From assembly GCA_039028975.1 (NCBI GenBank), contig JBCCHB010000068.1, forward strand, positions 1 to 64,000: a DNA stretch of 64,000 nucleotides, written 5' to 3'. This document shows positions 28,458-39,341 of this stretch, piece after piece. Made by a program: the position numbers and the translations under genes. The stretch comes from JAHBNG01 sp039028975. Its GTDB lineage: Bacteria > Chloroflexota > Anaerolineae > Caldilineales > Caldilineaceae. The stretch's first letter is position 1. Every line of letters begins with the position of its first letter. The notes under the pieces are model-generated. The model saw only the letters and a list, made by a program, of their open reading frames with translations, was not told where the DNA came from and did not search any database.

Positions 28458-31400
28458 CTACCGAACAATCAAAGGAATAAAGAGCGTCCGCTCACTCGTC
28501 ACATCAATCACCGCTCGCTCCGTCGTGCCATCGCTTTTTACAATCTCAACCAGGTATACATCACCCTGACGGAGCGTTGCATCCACATCAAGCCATTGAT
28601 AGCTAGATCCATTGGTCTGCCCAGTATTGGTGGCCACAATCATCTCAGTGCTTCTCAGCTCTGCCTCTACGCCACTGGACTTCCAAATGTTGAAGCCAAT
28701 GATGTCACTCTCGCTTACCGTAGACCAGCGCACGAGCACGCCACCTGAAGTTTGACTGGCGCTACTTTCGGCTAGCGTTACGGCTGTTGGATTCAGAATC
28801 TCTACCGAGTCGCAGGCATCGTCGTCGGCATCAGGCACGACAGGTGTGCCATCTGCGTTAGCGTTGCGCACTCTGGCCAAATTCGGGGCGTGACCGCTTT
28901 GTGTACACGGTGTCATCGCCGGCAGTGACGACGTATCCGCCCGGGTAGTGAAGTAGACATCCACCGAAATGGTTTCACTAATGGCCAGCCCGTCGGGGTC
29001 GCCAGCCAGCAGGTTGTCCCATGTAATTACGTTGGGGGAAGCGTTACTTTCGCTGGGCGTGGCACTCTGGAAGGTGAGGAATGCACTGTTAAAGCGATCC
29101 TCCAGTGGCAGGTGGGTGATGGTCAGTTCGCCTGTGTTGGTTATGCGAATGGTAAAGCTAACCGTCTCGTTGGTGCGCACGTCTCCCATGCCATTGTAGA
29201 CCTTGCTTACGGCGACCCGTGGCGTTAATGTCAGCAGCGTCATCACTATGGCTGGGTCATGGTCGTCCTCATCAAAGATGGCCGGATTGAGGCGGAAATT
29301 GTCGCGCACGTGGTTGTCCTTGATGAAGACTTCGTTGGTGGCGTTGCTATCTGGGTCCGAGTCTACGTCATCAAGGCCGGCAATGTTGGTGGCGCTTGCG
29401 ATCTCGATGATGTTGGTGTAGATCTGGCCGGGCACGATGGTCGGGCTGGCCTGGAAGAAGACTGTGTCGGTAAACCACTCACCAGGGGCCAACGTACTGT
29501 TGTAGGTACGGGTCGCCGTGCCTGGACCAGCTACATTCGAGGGCGTCCAGTTGCTGTCGGTCAGAATCAGACCAGCAGGGACGTGCTCAATCAGCGTGAT
29601 GCTGGTTGCCGCCTCTGTTCCCTGATTCTCCACGTAGTACTCGTAGGTAATCACCTGGCCAGCAACGACTTCAGGTGCCTCAAAGAGGGGAATCCCTTCT
29701 TCGTCAACCAGATATTTTATGATGGCTAGGTCAAAGGTGTTCTGCACAGTAACCTGGGCCGGATCGTGGTCATCCTCGTCGGTCGTGTCCACACCGTCAC
29801 CGATGGCGCCCGTGCCGTTGCCGTCAACGTAGTCATCAGCGGCACTGCCGGGCTGACCACCAGCATCGTTGGTAACATCATCATCGGGTGTCGAGTCCTC
29901 ATCTACCACAGGCGGACCACCAGGCAGGTTGGAGGCCGACGAAATCTCAGCCCAGTTGGTCTGCACACCGACGATACCACCAGCCGGATAGAGTAACGAG
30001 TTAGGGCCGACCGAGCGCAAGATGATGTCGATCGTGGTCGATTCACCGGGATTGAGCGGCCCGGGCAGTACGTTGTGGTTGAGGAGCATATTCTCCGTCA
30101 CCCAGCCGTTGTCGATGTTGTAGGAGGGGTGACTGTCGTCGGCCACAATGCCCTCAGGATTGTAGTCGGTCACGCGGATGTCGTAGGCTGGCACGTCACC
30201 CTGGTTGGTGACCGTCATGCGGAAGAGCACCTGATCGCCAATGCCGATGATGCCGTCGGTGCTATTGCCGTCCCGCGACGTATCGGAGATATACTCTTTG
30301 ATCAGCGCCAAGTCGAAGCGTCCAACGGTCACCGAAGCGATGTCATGATCGTCCTGATCCGTGGTGCCATCGTCATCGATCTCATCATCGATCAGCGGAT
30401 CGTTGCCGTTGATAGTGTCGGGCGCTGAATCCACGTCCCGCGCTGGCGGTCCAGCAGGCGTCTCGCTGGCGGTCACGATCTCGGCATAGTTGTCTAGCTG
30501 ACCGAGTGCGGCGGTATCGCTAATGCGCAAGGTGATGGTGAGCCGTGCGCTTTCGGTGGGCGCAATCGGCCCAGGAATCGTATTGACCACCTGGTTGGTC
30601 TCCACCAACACCCAGCCGTTGGTGTCGTTCTCACTCAGAGCGAGCGTGTCCGTCAGGTAATCAACAACGCTGATGTCAAAGGCGTCCACGTTGCCCTGGT
30701 TGAAGACGTCGATGACGTAGGTGACATCTGCACCTTTGACAGTGGTAGTGGGTTGGCCTGGGGCCAACTGCTTGCGCAAGGCCAGATCAAAGCGCTGCAC
30801 GGTCACTTCGGCCATGTCGTGATCGTCCTCGTCGATGGTGCCGTCGTCGCTGATCACGTCATCTAGCAATGCATCACCATTGTCGTCGCCTTCATCTCCC
30901 TCAGGCTCAGAATCCACATCATCACCGTCGTCACTCTGGATTTCGGCATAGTTCTGGACCGTGCCAAGGGTTGAGCCAGCGCGCAGGATGATGTCCACCG
31001 TTGTGCTTTGACCGGGCAGCAAGAAGCCTGACCAGTCGTAGGTAGCGCTCGTCCCCTGATCGGTCCAGTTTGTGTCGTTGGGGCTAAGGTTAAATCCAGC
31101 AGGATAGCGGTCCACCAAGGTGAGGTTCAGGGCAGAACTGGTCCCCTGATTGAAGACCTCAATTGTAAAGAGCACATCATCGCCTTCGTTGACAACGCTG
31201 GATTGACCGCCGCCAAGCCGCTTACGCAGCGCCAAATCGTAGATATCGGTCTGGGAGGTGACGATAATCTGGGCCGGATCGTGGTCGTCCTCGTCGTCGC
31301 CTGGGGTGTTGAGGCCATCTTCGTTGATGACGTCGTCCTTCACGTTGGCTTCGCCGTCGGTGGTGTCGGGCGTCGAGTCGATATCCACAATCGCGCTGCC

Positions 31401-34400
31401 GCTCGTCGAGGTCATGTTGGCGATCTCGGCTTTGTTGATGATGACCGTGTTGTCGGCCAAACCAGTTGCCACGTCTGTGTTGATATCCACAGAGACCGAT
31501 TCACCAGGCCAGAGGCCGCGGGCGGGCAGTTCGTTGCCTGCTGTGAGCGTGCGCATCACCGTGCCAGGGCCAGTCAAGGTATTTGGCGTCCAGTTGGCAT
31601 CATTGACGCTCAGGTTGGCTGGCACGTAGTCGATAATCTCAATGTTGTCGATGGGGCCAGCACCCTGGTTGAAGACATCGATGATGAAGACCACGTTAGA
31701 GCCTGGGGCCACATATTGGACCGGCACGCTCTTACGCAAGGCCAGATCCCAATCGTCAGGCGCAAAGCCAAAGTCGAAGGTGTGGTCGATGGTGCCGGGG
31801 CTGGTTGTGACCGAGATGACCGCGTCGTCGCCGCTGAGGGTGGCGTCCGAGTCCAGGCGGTCGTCAGAGCCCTGGTTGTCTTGAGTCAGCACCAGGCCGA
31901 TCAGCGGTGTTTGCTGGGTGCCGTCTGCATTGGGGATGCGCACCGAGACGCCGCTGCCCGGAATGGCTAGACCGTACTTAGCGCTGGCCGTTGATGTGCC
32001 AGCAAATCCGCTGAAGTAGTACTCACCGCGAGCGTCGGTGGTGGCCGTGGCGATGACGCTGCTACCACTCACCAGCTCGACAGTCACGCCTGGGATGGGT
32101 GGTTCGCCGGGATCCTGTTGGCCATCTAAGTCATAATCTATCCAGACCCGGTTGCCGATCTCCAGCGGTGGTGGCGGGCAGAAGCAGGCCAGTTGGCTCA
32201 TGTTGTGGGTGGTGCCCGCAGCACAAGAGAGGCTGCTGGGCAGTAACGCAGTGAGCCAGGGCTTGATGGCGCCGGTTGAGCTATCAAAGGTGCGGAACCC
32301 CTGGAAGCGGGGATTGCCGCTGGCGACGCTGGTGAACTCGCCACCTGGGCCGTAAACGCTCGAGACCACGTCGCGCCCGTTGGGGCCAATACAGAAGCCA
32401 CCGCCATAGGTTTCGGCAAAGAAGAGATGGTCGATACAGAGGCCAGCTTCTTCTAGATGGAAATATTCGAGTACTGCGTTAACCCCACCACCAACGGTGC
32501 GGCGGATGCCGCCGTTATCGATGGCCGCGCAGCCTGCGCTCCCTTCCAAAATCCAGCCACCAGCGCCATTGGTACAGACTTTGGCCATTTCGCCCGCAGT
32601 AATGCCTGTGCGGGTCTTTGGATTCTCGTTCAGGGGTTTGGCCTCCAAATTGGATTGCAGGGTCTGATGACCAAAACGATCCATAAAGCCCAGAATCATG
32701 TCGCCATCAACGGTGAACTGGATATCCGACAGGATAGGCTGTGGATAGGCGTCGGCACCGAGGAAACCGCGGGATGGATTCCAGGTGCTGGCCCACGGTC
32801 GCCAGTTGCCGGTCGGGCCTACGGGACCTCCCCAGTGGACGTAGTAGATGACCTCACGACCATAGTCGAGGGGGAAGTCGATCTCGGTACTAAAGCCTGC
32901 ACCGGGCGCGGCTGGATCAAAGGAGACGATGTAGGCGTGGAGATCAGCTGTATTTTGGCTCGTCTCTGCGCTACAGACAATGCCCAGATAGCCAGTGCCG
33001 CTGTTGAAGCTCAAAGCCCAAGGACGGTAGTCCCCGTTGGAACAGCCAGGATTCGTAATCGGGTACGTGGTGACGTTGCCGCCGGACGCAGCGCTTCCAT
33101 TGGTGGGTAGGCCCGCCGTATCGACGCGGATCAACGTGCGCTGGTTGAGGTTGACCAGCCAGAGGGAACCATCTTGTGCCACATCGGCACCGCCGAAGCC
33201 AACCGTACCGACCTTGGCAAAGGCATCCAGATCCACGTTGTTACCCGCTAGCAGTTCATAGTCATCATCCAAGATGCCGTTGGCATCGACGGTACGACGC
33301 ACCGTGCCCAAGTCAATTCCATTGACGCCCTGAAGCGTAAACCCAGGACTTGCGGGATTGAAGTTGCTGCCGCTTAGGCTGTACGGGGTGACATAGACAC
33401 CATCGACTGTATAGGTGTCCACGCCGTTGAAGTTGGCTAGCGAACCCAGCCCAACGTGCCGCTTGAGGGCCGCCGCACTATAGAGCAAGCCATTGGTTGC
33501 GCTGTGGGTGTTGGCCCAGACCGAGCCCATGTCCTGGCTGCCCGCATCGTTTCTGAAGGCGGCTGGTCCGCTGTTGTAGCCAAAGGAGAAGAGACCGGCA
33601 TCCGCCGAGCCTGGTCCGCTGCTGTAGCAACTTGTGGCCACTGTAGGCGTGGTACAGCTTACCGGGCGCTCCTTGGGCGCAAAGCCATTGTTAACCACGG
33701 TCCAGCCGTTGCCCACGTAGGCAAAGTTGACGTCGGTTTTGTTGTCTTGCCCAAAGACGGTCGGATCCAGCGAACCATCATCACCTGTGGCCATGAGCGC
33801 CGCCGCCATGACCGTTGAACCGCCTGCTGAGGGCAAGCTAAAGGTGATGCGGGTGCTGCCTTCGATACCGCTTTCCGGTAAGAAGACATACTTGCCGTCG
33901 GCGTCGGTCAGCGTGCTGGACATGACGCCATTGGCGTCGACCGCGGTGACAATGATGTTTTCTAGCCCCTCTTCGTCTGCGTCCCGCTGTCCGTCCACGT
34001 CGCTATCGAGGAAGACAAAGCCGCGGATGCCGCTGTTGGGCGTGGCAAAGGTGAAGCGTTGGCCGCTCACAAAGTTGATGCCGCTGATGGTGTAGAGTCC
34101 GCCGCCTTGGGCTGCCATCCGCTGAACCGTCTCGTCGCCAAAGTCGCCATCCAAGTCGGAATCGACCAGCAGGTAGAGCACACCTAAGACTTCGGGCAGA
34201 TCCATCTCTGGATCGTCGACGTTTACCTGGAGGGAGACCTCGCCTACCGAGCCAGTCTCCTGCACCATCCACTCGCGGGCCAGACGGTCTTTGCCTGCGG
34301 GCACGCCGCTGGCTGCTGTGGTAGAGATCCAAGTCGTGGCATCCAGTCCATTATTGCCCCAGACGAGGAAGTTGCCCTCGCCCAGCGACGTGCGACTGCC

Positions 34401-37400
34401 GTCGGTGTTGGGGAGGTCGAACTCGTTGTCGGTTGCGATCACGACAATGCCGTCATCACTAGTCGAGCCGGAGATACGCTGATTCAAGCCAGCGCGGTCA
34501 TCTTGACCGAGACCAGCAATGTCGTTATGATAGGAGCTGTTGATGCTGGCGTCCCACACGATGGTGGTGCCGTCGGATAGGACATAATCACCGTCATTGA
34601 TACCCAGGGTATTTGGCTCTTCAAAGGGCGTGCCGTTGCCATCACTATCGTTGCTGAGGGAGACGCCATATTTGATGGCTAGGTAGGTATGGACACGAGC
34701 ACGTTCAATGGCTGTCAACTCACGGCTGTAGAAGGCAATCTCCGCAATTTCACCGTTGAGGTAGCCCCCCCAAGACCCATTGTCCAACTGCCATCTACCT
34801 AGTTCTACGCGCTCTGAGGTCACGTTGGGTACAACATTGTGGTTGTTGGTGCAGCTAGGCGTCCCACCGCCGTCGCCTCGCCATTCAATTGTGTACTGAT
34901 TGACTCGGCCACCATCGGCGCGATGGATCGTTGCAATCGATGGCACGCTGTTACCTGGTGCCGGAATATTATGGGTACACCACGTTTTGTTTGAGGAAGG
35001 CGAAGTCGCTTCAGAGCGAATCGTAATGGCTGTAGGAGCCATTGGGAAATAGGCAATATTTTGATTGTTGGTTCGACTCCCCATGTAAAAAGGCGTACCA
35101 GTCGTCACGTTGTCGACCACCACGAAGACCTCATGATCACCATTACCGATAGGATCTGTACTCGGCGACGTGCGACCGATGCGATCGTTGCTGCCATCAA
35201 ATCGGAGTGTGGGATTGAAGTTAGCACCCAATTCTTCGTACACTGGGGTATTGCCGCCAGAAGATGTAATATCGTTGCCAAAGTCACTTTGATCGTCCCA
35301 CTGGGTGATTGCCCCGCCTTGTGTTGTGGTGCTTGTGCCAGCATCGCCCTTGAACCAGAAGTTGAGATCAGGCACCACGCCACCCGGAACCGGCGGTGGC
35401 AGTTGGGCAAAGGTAAAGTAGTCGCCATCGGCAAAGGTGATGGAGGCCAGATAGTTGCCGTTGCCGTCATCGGCTAATGGAATCAGCGTGTCGCTGCTGT
35501 CGAAGGTGGTGTCGGTACTGCGCACCAGCGTGGCGAGGACGTTACTAAAGGTGGATTGGGGCACCCGCACCTGCACTGTACCTAAGGCGTTGGGATTGTC
35601 CACCCGCCAAATGCGCTCCTTGCGGTAGAGCTCGGTGCCGGTGAGCGGCACCCGTGGCGAGAGGCTGGCCCCATCGTTGCCCCAAATCATATATTCTTGA
35701 TTAGCAATCGTGGAGAGGTTGGCGCTGTTGGTGGCCGCGATGCTGCCCAGACCAATCGCCACAATGCCATCCACATTCTCGCTACCCGACTGGCGCTGAT
35801 AGAGACCAGAGGTGTCGTCACGCACGAGGGCCGCAATGTTATTGTGGTAGGCGCTGCTGGCGCTGGCATCCCAGATCACGGTGCCGTTGGCTAAGACGTA
35901 GTCGCCTTCGTTGCGGCCGTCGCCGTTGGGGGCTTCAAAGGGCGTGCCGTTGTTGTCATTATCGCTACCGATGGTGATGCCATATTTGAGGGCCAGGTAG
36001 GATTCGATCTTGTCCCGGTCGGCGTCGGGCGTCGTGTTCTTGTAGTGGACGACTTCGGCTAAGCGACCGTCGGCGTCGTTATTGCCGGTCCATAATGTGC
36101 CGATGCGGTTAGGGGATGAAAGAATGCCAGCCCCGCTGGGACTGCTGCCGACCAGAATGCCGTTGTGATAGATGCGGCGTTGCGAAGCGCCAGCCTGAAA
36201 TGCAAATAGACCACCCCTGTTGGATACATCTTCGGTAGCGTTGGCCCCGTAGCTGTTGTTAACATACTGAAGAAGGATGTTGTTACCCGCATCATCGACA
36301 ATGTTCGTTACCCCCTGATTAGAGCCTCCACCACCTGCGCTAGCCAACGTCGAATAAGTGCCCCCATCTGGGGCAAAGACGTAGAAGCCCAATGTGGCGG
36401 TATTGCCATCAATGAAGGTCGCATTGGGCAGCGCAAAGGCATCATTGACGCCGTCAAAATCGAGAACCGGATTGAAGTTGATGTTGAAATCAGGATGATC
36501 GTAGTAGGTGGCGCCCTCTACTGCGCCGCCAGTACCGGTCGCGTTGTTGCCGATGTCCGACTGATCGTCCCAAAGCGTGACGCGGTCACCATCGGTTGCC
36601 GAGCCATTGCCTTGGCCCGCCTTGAGCCACAGATTCAGGTCCGTGTCGATACCACCAGGGCCAGGGGGCGGCAATTGAGCAAAGGTGAAATAGTCGCCAT
36701 CGGTAAAAGTGACGGTGGCCACGTAGTTGCCGTTGCCATCGTTCGTGAGCGGAATCTGGGTGTCGTTGCTGTCAAAGACAGTGTCAGTGCTCTGTACCAA
36801 CGTGGCCATGATATGGCTAAAAGTCGACTGGGGTACCCGCATCTGCACGACCCCAACGCCATTGACATTGGCCACTCGCCACACACGCTCTTTACGAACA
36901 AGCGTTGTGCCTGTTAGCACCACGCTGGGCGAGAGGCTCAGGTTATTATGCCCCCAGACGAGGAAGCTGCGGTCTGCCCCAAAGGTGTTAGCGTTATCCG
37001 CATTGGTAGCGGCGATTGCGCCCAGCCCCATAGTCACAATGCTGTCGGCGTTGCTGCTCTGGGATTGCTTCTGGGCTAGAACGGAGCCGTCGTCCCGACC
37101 AATACCGGCTAAGCCGTTGTGGTAGCTCTGATAAGTCGCATCGGTTGTGCCAGGCCAGACCGTGGCTCCAGTTGAGTCTACATAGTCAAAGTTGGCTGCT
37201 GCGTCAGCCGTATCGGTATCCAGGGTTACGCCGTACTTTAGGCCCAGGTAGCTTTGGATCTTGTTCTGGTCCGCCAGCGTCATGGTGCCGGTGTAGACGA
37301 TGATTTCCGCAATATCGCCACCAAAAGGACTGGTATTGAGTATGCTAGAACCGATCATCATATCGCCACCATTGGCGGTCGGCGCAGTAGCTGTTGCATC

Positions 37401-39341
37401 GCTGGCAATGGCGTCGCCGTTGCGCAGAATATCCTGATTATTGCCCAGCGGTGTAGCACTTGTGCTGTAGTTAAACGACCAGACGTAGGGCGTGCCGACA
37501 GTACCTCCCCAAGGCGTGCTCAACCGATAGGCACCAGTTCCGCTGCCCCCATCCCAGTACACTATGCCGTCACTCCAAGGGAGGTGTACCGTTATTTGCC
37601 CTGGGCTAGCCGCGTGCTGAATGAGGTCGTTGGCAACGTTGGCCGCATCGGTTTTCGCAACGGCATAGATGTGAATGTTATCGAGCGTGGCCGATGCTCC
37701 AAAGATGCCGCCCGCAATCTGCATCCGCTCGGTATTGGCGCGTACAAAGTCGAGCGCTGGATTGAAGTTGATGCCGTCGCTCAACAGGTCCGGACCAACG
37801 ATAGAGACTGCGTCACGGCCGTTGCCGCTGCTGTCGCCCCACTGAGTGACTGGGGTGCTGCCGTTGACGCCGTTGTTGGCCTTGAGCCAGAGCTTCAGAT
37901 TGGCCTTGACGTCACCAGGGCCAGTGGGTATAAAGCCTAGGGTAAAGTACGCACCGTCGGCCAGATTGAGACCAGAGACGCAGTTGCCTGCACTGCCTGG
38001 AGTAAGGGCAAGCTCAGTAGTTGTGCCTGGAGCAAAAGATGAATCGCTATTGTTGACCAACAAATAAGTGGCCGCCGACGAGGTGCAAAACTCTATAGTT
38101 CCCACCTCACTGTTTTCCGCCACGCGCCAGACTCGGCTCATGCGAGCGGTGGCGTTGGTGCCAGCAAAGGCGACATCAAAGGCGGTTGAGCCATTGTCAT
38201 TGCCCCAGATGAGGAATTGCTGGTCACCAGCAAAGCTATTGGCATTGGCGCTATTGGTGGCCGCAATCCCGTTTACCCCAATGGTCACGAGCGCATCGCT
38301 GTTGACGCTGCGGGACTGCTTCTGATTGAGGCCAGCCGTGTCATCGCGACCGATACCGGCCACGTCGTTGTGGTAACTGCTGTTGTTGCTGGCATCCCAA
38401 ATGACGGTGTCAGCCGAATTGGTGTAGCTGAGGGGCACGGTCGGGTCACCCAAGGTAATACCATACTTGAGCGCAAGTGAGCTATTGACCCGCCGCCGTT
38501 CTGCCGCCGTCAGCTTGCGATCGTAGAGTACAATTTCAGCAATATCGCCCCGGAAGACCGAATTCGCCGCTGCGCCGACAAAGGTATGGATGCTGTGGGC
38601 GCTGGCAAAGTTGACCGTGTTGGCCCCGCTGGCAAAGTTTACGATGCCATCAAAGCTGGCGGCCCAATCGTTGGGTGCGCTGTGGACGTTGTAGATGTGT
38701 AGATCTCGCACGTTGCGCGCGGGTCCCCCTGCTGGGGCGGTCGTTGGCACCCAGTTCTTGCGGACCGTTGTGCCAAAGGTATCGTAGATATTGGCGTCCA
38801 GGTAATCATACTCAGCCGTCTGGACACCACTCCCACCAAACTGACCTGGGTAGCCATCTTTCGAGTTGGCTGCACCATTATTCCGCAGGACATAGAATAT
38901 TTCGCCCTCAGTTGCGCTAGGGATCAGCATCTGCGTGCCATATGTTAAGTAGTCGTCGCCGTCAAAGTTGACCGCCGGATTGAAGTTGAAGATATTCTCC
39001 TGCAAGTCGGGGTCGCTATTCTTCGCCGTAAAGCTGCCGTGGCTCCCAGTTTCGTCGGTCCAATCGGTGATAGATGTACCTGGATCGGTGATCTGACCGT
39101 CGGCCTTTAGCCAGAAGGCCAGATTGGTGCCGACGCCGCCGGGTCCGGTGGCTTGGGCAATAGCGGAGGACGGGCCAGCCAATAGGTGATGGGAAAATGG
39201 GAACTTTCCTTCAGACAACATACTCTTCGGCCCAGTTCCAGAGAAAAGTCCGCTTTGGGTTAGGATGATTGTGCTTATGACAATCAGACGAGCGATTCGG
39301 TAGAACCGAATCTTTTGATTACGGGTTTTTTGGCTCGACAT
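28458..39341 (-). CDS. Giant secreted LamG/DUF8202-like, SdrD-B, DUF11 surface protein (3627 aa)
   Basis: AGGAG nine bases before the ATG at 39341 (MSSQKTRNQK) decides the start; an ATG ten codons further upstream has no such site. The leader resembles that of the 4943-aa giant: basic n-region, hydrophobic stretch (LIVISTIIL), a 25-30 residue spacer, then SSAIAQA (about residue 60). Four modules of about 410-450 residues (from about 64, 474, 894, 1317) each start GPGG-x(4)-L-x-x-WLKA and end in LALKYGITLG, AGIGRDD and FLIWGN signatures, as in LamG/DUF8202-like proteins that may bind glycans. An SdrD B-like domain (about 1764), a propeller-like region (1880-2380; MILGFMDRFGHQT), another SdrD B-like domain (2390) and six DUF11 domains (about 2530, 2700, 2850, 3010, 3204, 3370) follow. 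The shared C-terminal domain (3514-3627) ends LFIPLIVR. From 1764 onward it parallels the 4943-aa protein. Confidence 0.85.
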   Translation of the reverse strand: MSSQKTRNQKIRFYRIARLIVISTIILTQSGLFSGTGPKSMLSEGKFPFSHHLLAGPSSAIAQATGPGGVGTNLAFWLKADGQITDPGTSITDWTDETGSHGSFTAKNSDPDLQENIFNFNPAVNFDGDDYLTYGTQMLIPSATEGEIFYVLRNNGAANSKDGYPGQFGGSGVQTAEYDYLDANIYDTFGTTVRKNWVPTTAPAGGPARNVRDLHIYNVHSAPNDWAASFDGIVNFASGANTVNFASAHSIHTFVGAAANSVFRGDIAEIVLYDRKLTAAERRRVNSSLALKYGITLGDPTVPLSYTNSADTVIWDASNNSSYHNDVAGIGRDDTAGLNQKQSRSVNSDALVTIGVNGIAATNSANANSFAGDQQFLIWGNDNGSTAFDVAFAGTNATARMSRVWRVAENSEVGTIEFCTSSAATYLLVNNSDSSFAPGTTTELALTPGSAGNCVSGLNLADGAYFTLGFIPTGPGDVKANLKLWLKANNGVNGSTPVTQWGDSSGNGRDAVSIVGPDLLSDGINFNPALDFVRANTERMQIAGGIFGASATLDNIHIYAVAKTDAANVANDLIQHAASPGQITVHLPWSDGIVYWDGGSGTGAYRLSTPWGGTVGTPYVWSFNYSTSATPLGNNQDILRNGDAIASDATATAPTANGGDMMIGSSILNTSPFGGDIAEIIVYTGTMTLADQNKIQSYLGLKYGVTLDTDTADAAANFDYVDSTGATVWPGTTDATYQSYHNGLAGIGRDDGSVLAQKQSQSSNADSIVTMGLGAIAATNADNANTFGADRSFLVWGHNNLSLSPSVVLTGTTLVRKERVWRVANVNGVGVVQMRVPQSTFSHIMATLVQSTDTVFDSNDTQIPLTNDGNGNYVATVTFTDGDYFTFAQLPPPGPGGIDTDLNLWLKAGQGNGSATDGDRVTLWDDQSDIGNNATGTGGAVEGATYYDHPDFNINFNPVLDFDGVNDAFALPNATFIDGNTATLGFYVFAPDGGTYSTLASAGGGGSNQGVTNIVDDAGNNILLQYVNNSYGANATEDVSNRGGLFAFQAGASQRRIYHNGILVGSSPSGAGILSSPNRIGTLWTGNNDADGRLAEVVHYKNTTPDADRDKIESYLALKYGITIGSDNDNNGTPFEAPNGDGRNEGDYVLANGTVIWDASASSAYHNNIAALVRDDTSGLYQRQSGSENVDGIVAIGLGSIAATNSANLSTIANQEYMIWGNDGASLSPRVPLTGTELYRKERIWRVDNPNALGTVQVRVPQSTFSNVLATLVRSTDTTFDSSDTLIPLADDGNGNYLASITFADGDYFTFAQLPPPVPGGVVPDLNFWFKGDAGTSTTTQGGAITQWDDQSDFGNDITSSGGNTPVYEELGANFNPTLRFDGSNDRIGRTSPSTDPIGNGDHEVFVVVDNVTTGTPFYMGSRTNNQNIAYFPMAPTAITIRSEATSPSSNKTWCTHNIPAPGNSVPSIATIHRADGGRVNQYTIEWRGDGGGTPSCTNNHNVVPNVTSERVELGRWQLDNGSWGGYLNGEIAEIAFYSRELTAIERARVHTYLAIKYGVSLSNDSDGNGTPFEEPNTLGINDGDYVLSDGTTIVWDASINSSYHNDIAGLGQDDRAGLNQRISGSTSDDGIVVIATDNEFDLPNTDGSRTSLGEGNFLVWGNNGLDATTWISTTAASGVPAGKDRLAREWMVQETGSVGEVSLQVNVDDPEMDLPEVLGVLYLLVDSDLDGDFGDETVQRMAAQGGGLYTISGINFVSGQRFTFATPNSGIRGFVFLDSDVDGQRDADEEGLENIIVTAVDANGVMSSTLTDADGKYVFLPESGIEGSTRITFSLPSAGGSTVMAAALMATGDDGSLDPTVFGQDNKTDVNFAYVGNGWTVVNNGFAPKERPVSCTTPTVATSCYSSGPGSADAGLFSFGYNSGPAAFRNDAGSQDMGSVWANTHSATNGLLYSAAALKRHVGLGSLANFNGVDTYTVDGVYVTPYSLSGSNFNPASPGFTLQGVNGIDLGTVRRTVDANGILDDDYELLAGNNVDLDAFAKVGTVGFGGADVAQDGSLWLVNLNQRTLIRVDTAGLPTNGSAASGGNVTTYPITNPGCSNGDYRPWALSFNSGTGYLGIVCSAETSQNTADLHAYIVSFDPAAPGAGFSTEIDFPLDYGREVIYYVHWGGPVGPTGNWRPWASTWNPSRGFLGADAYPQPILSDIQFTVDGDMILGFMDRFGHQTLQSNLEAKPLNENPKTRTGITAGEMAKVCTNGAGGWILEGSAGCAAIDNGGIRRTVGGGVNAVLEYFHLEEAGLCIDHLFFAETYGGGFCIGPNGRDVVSSVYGPGGEFTSVASGNPRFQGFRTFDSSTGAIKPWLTALLPSSLSCAAGTTHNMSQLACFCPPPPLEIGNRVWIDYDLDGQQDPGEPPIPGVTVELVSGSSVIATATTDARGEYYFSGFAGTSTASAKYGLAIPGSGVSVRIPNADGTQQTPLIGLVLTQDNQGSDDRLDSDATLSGDDAVISVTTSPGTIDHTFDFGFAPDDWDLALRKSVPVQYVAPGSNVVFIIDVFNQGAGPIDNIEIIDYVPANLSVNDANWTPNTLTGPGTVMRTLTAGNELPARGLWPGESVSVDINTDVATGLADNTVIINKAEIANMTSTSGSAIVDIDSTPDTTDGEANVKDDVINEDGLNTPGDDEDDHDPAQIIVTSQTDIYDLALRKRLGGGQSSVVNEGDDVLFTIEVFNQGTSSALNLTLVDRYPAGFNLSPNDTNWTDQGTSATYDWSGFLLPGQSTTVDIILRAGSTLGTVQNYAEIQSDDGDDVDSEPEGDEGDDNGDALLDDVISDDGTIDEDDHDMAEVTVQRFDLALRKQLAPGQPTTTVKGADVTYVIDVFNQGNVDAFDISVVDYLTDTLALSENDTNGWVLVETNQVVNTIPGPIAPTESARLTITLRISDTAALGQLDNYAEIVTASETPAGPPARDVDSAPDTINGNDPLIDDEIDDDGTTDQDDHDIASVTVGRFDLALIKEYISDTSRDGNSTDGIIGIGDQVLFRMTVTNQGDVPAYDIRVTDYNPEGIVADDSHPSYNIDNGWVTENMLLNHNVLPGPLNPGESTTIDIILRSVGPNSLLYPAGGIVGVQTNWAEISSASNLPGGPPVVDEDSTPDDDVTNDAGGQPGSAADDYVDGNGTGAIGDGVDTTDEDDHDPAQVTVQNTFDLAIIKYLVDEEGIPLFEAPEVVAGQVITYEYYVENQGTEAATSITLIEHVPAGLILTDSNWTPSNVAGPGTATRTYNSTLAPGEWFTDTVFFQASPTIVPGQIYTNIIEIASATNIAGLDDVDSDPDSNATNEVFIKDNHVRDNFRLNPAIFDEDDHDPAIVMTLLTLTPRVAVSKVYNGMGDVRTNETVSFTIRITNTGELTITHLPLEDRFNSAFLTFQSATPSESNASPNVITWDNLLAGDPDGLAISETISVDVYFTTRADTSSLPAMTPCTQSGHAPNLARVRNANADGTPVVPDADDDACDSVEILNPTAVTLAESSASQTSGGVLVRWSTVSESDIIGFNIWKSSGVEAELRSTEMIVATNTGQTNGSSYQWLDVDATLRQGDVYLVEIVKSDGTTERAVIDVTSERTLFIPLIVR

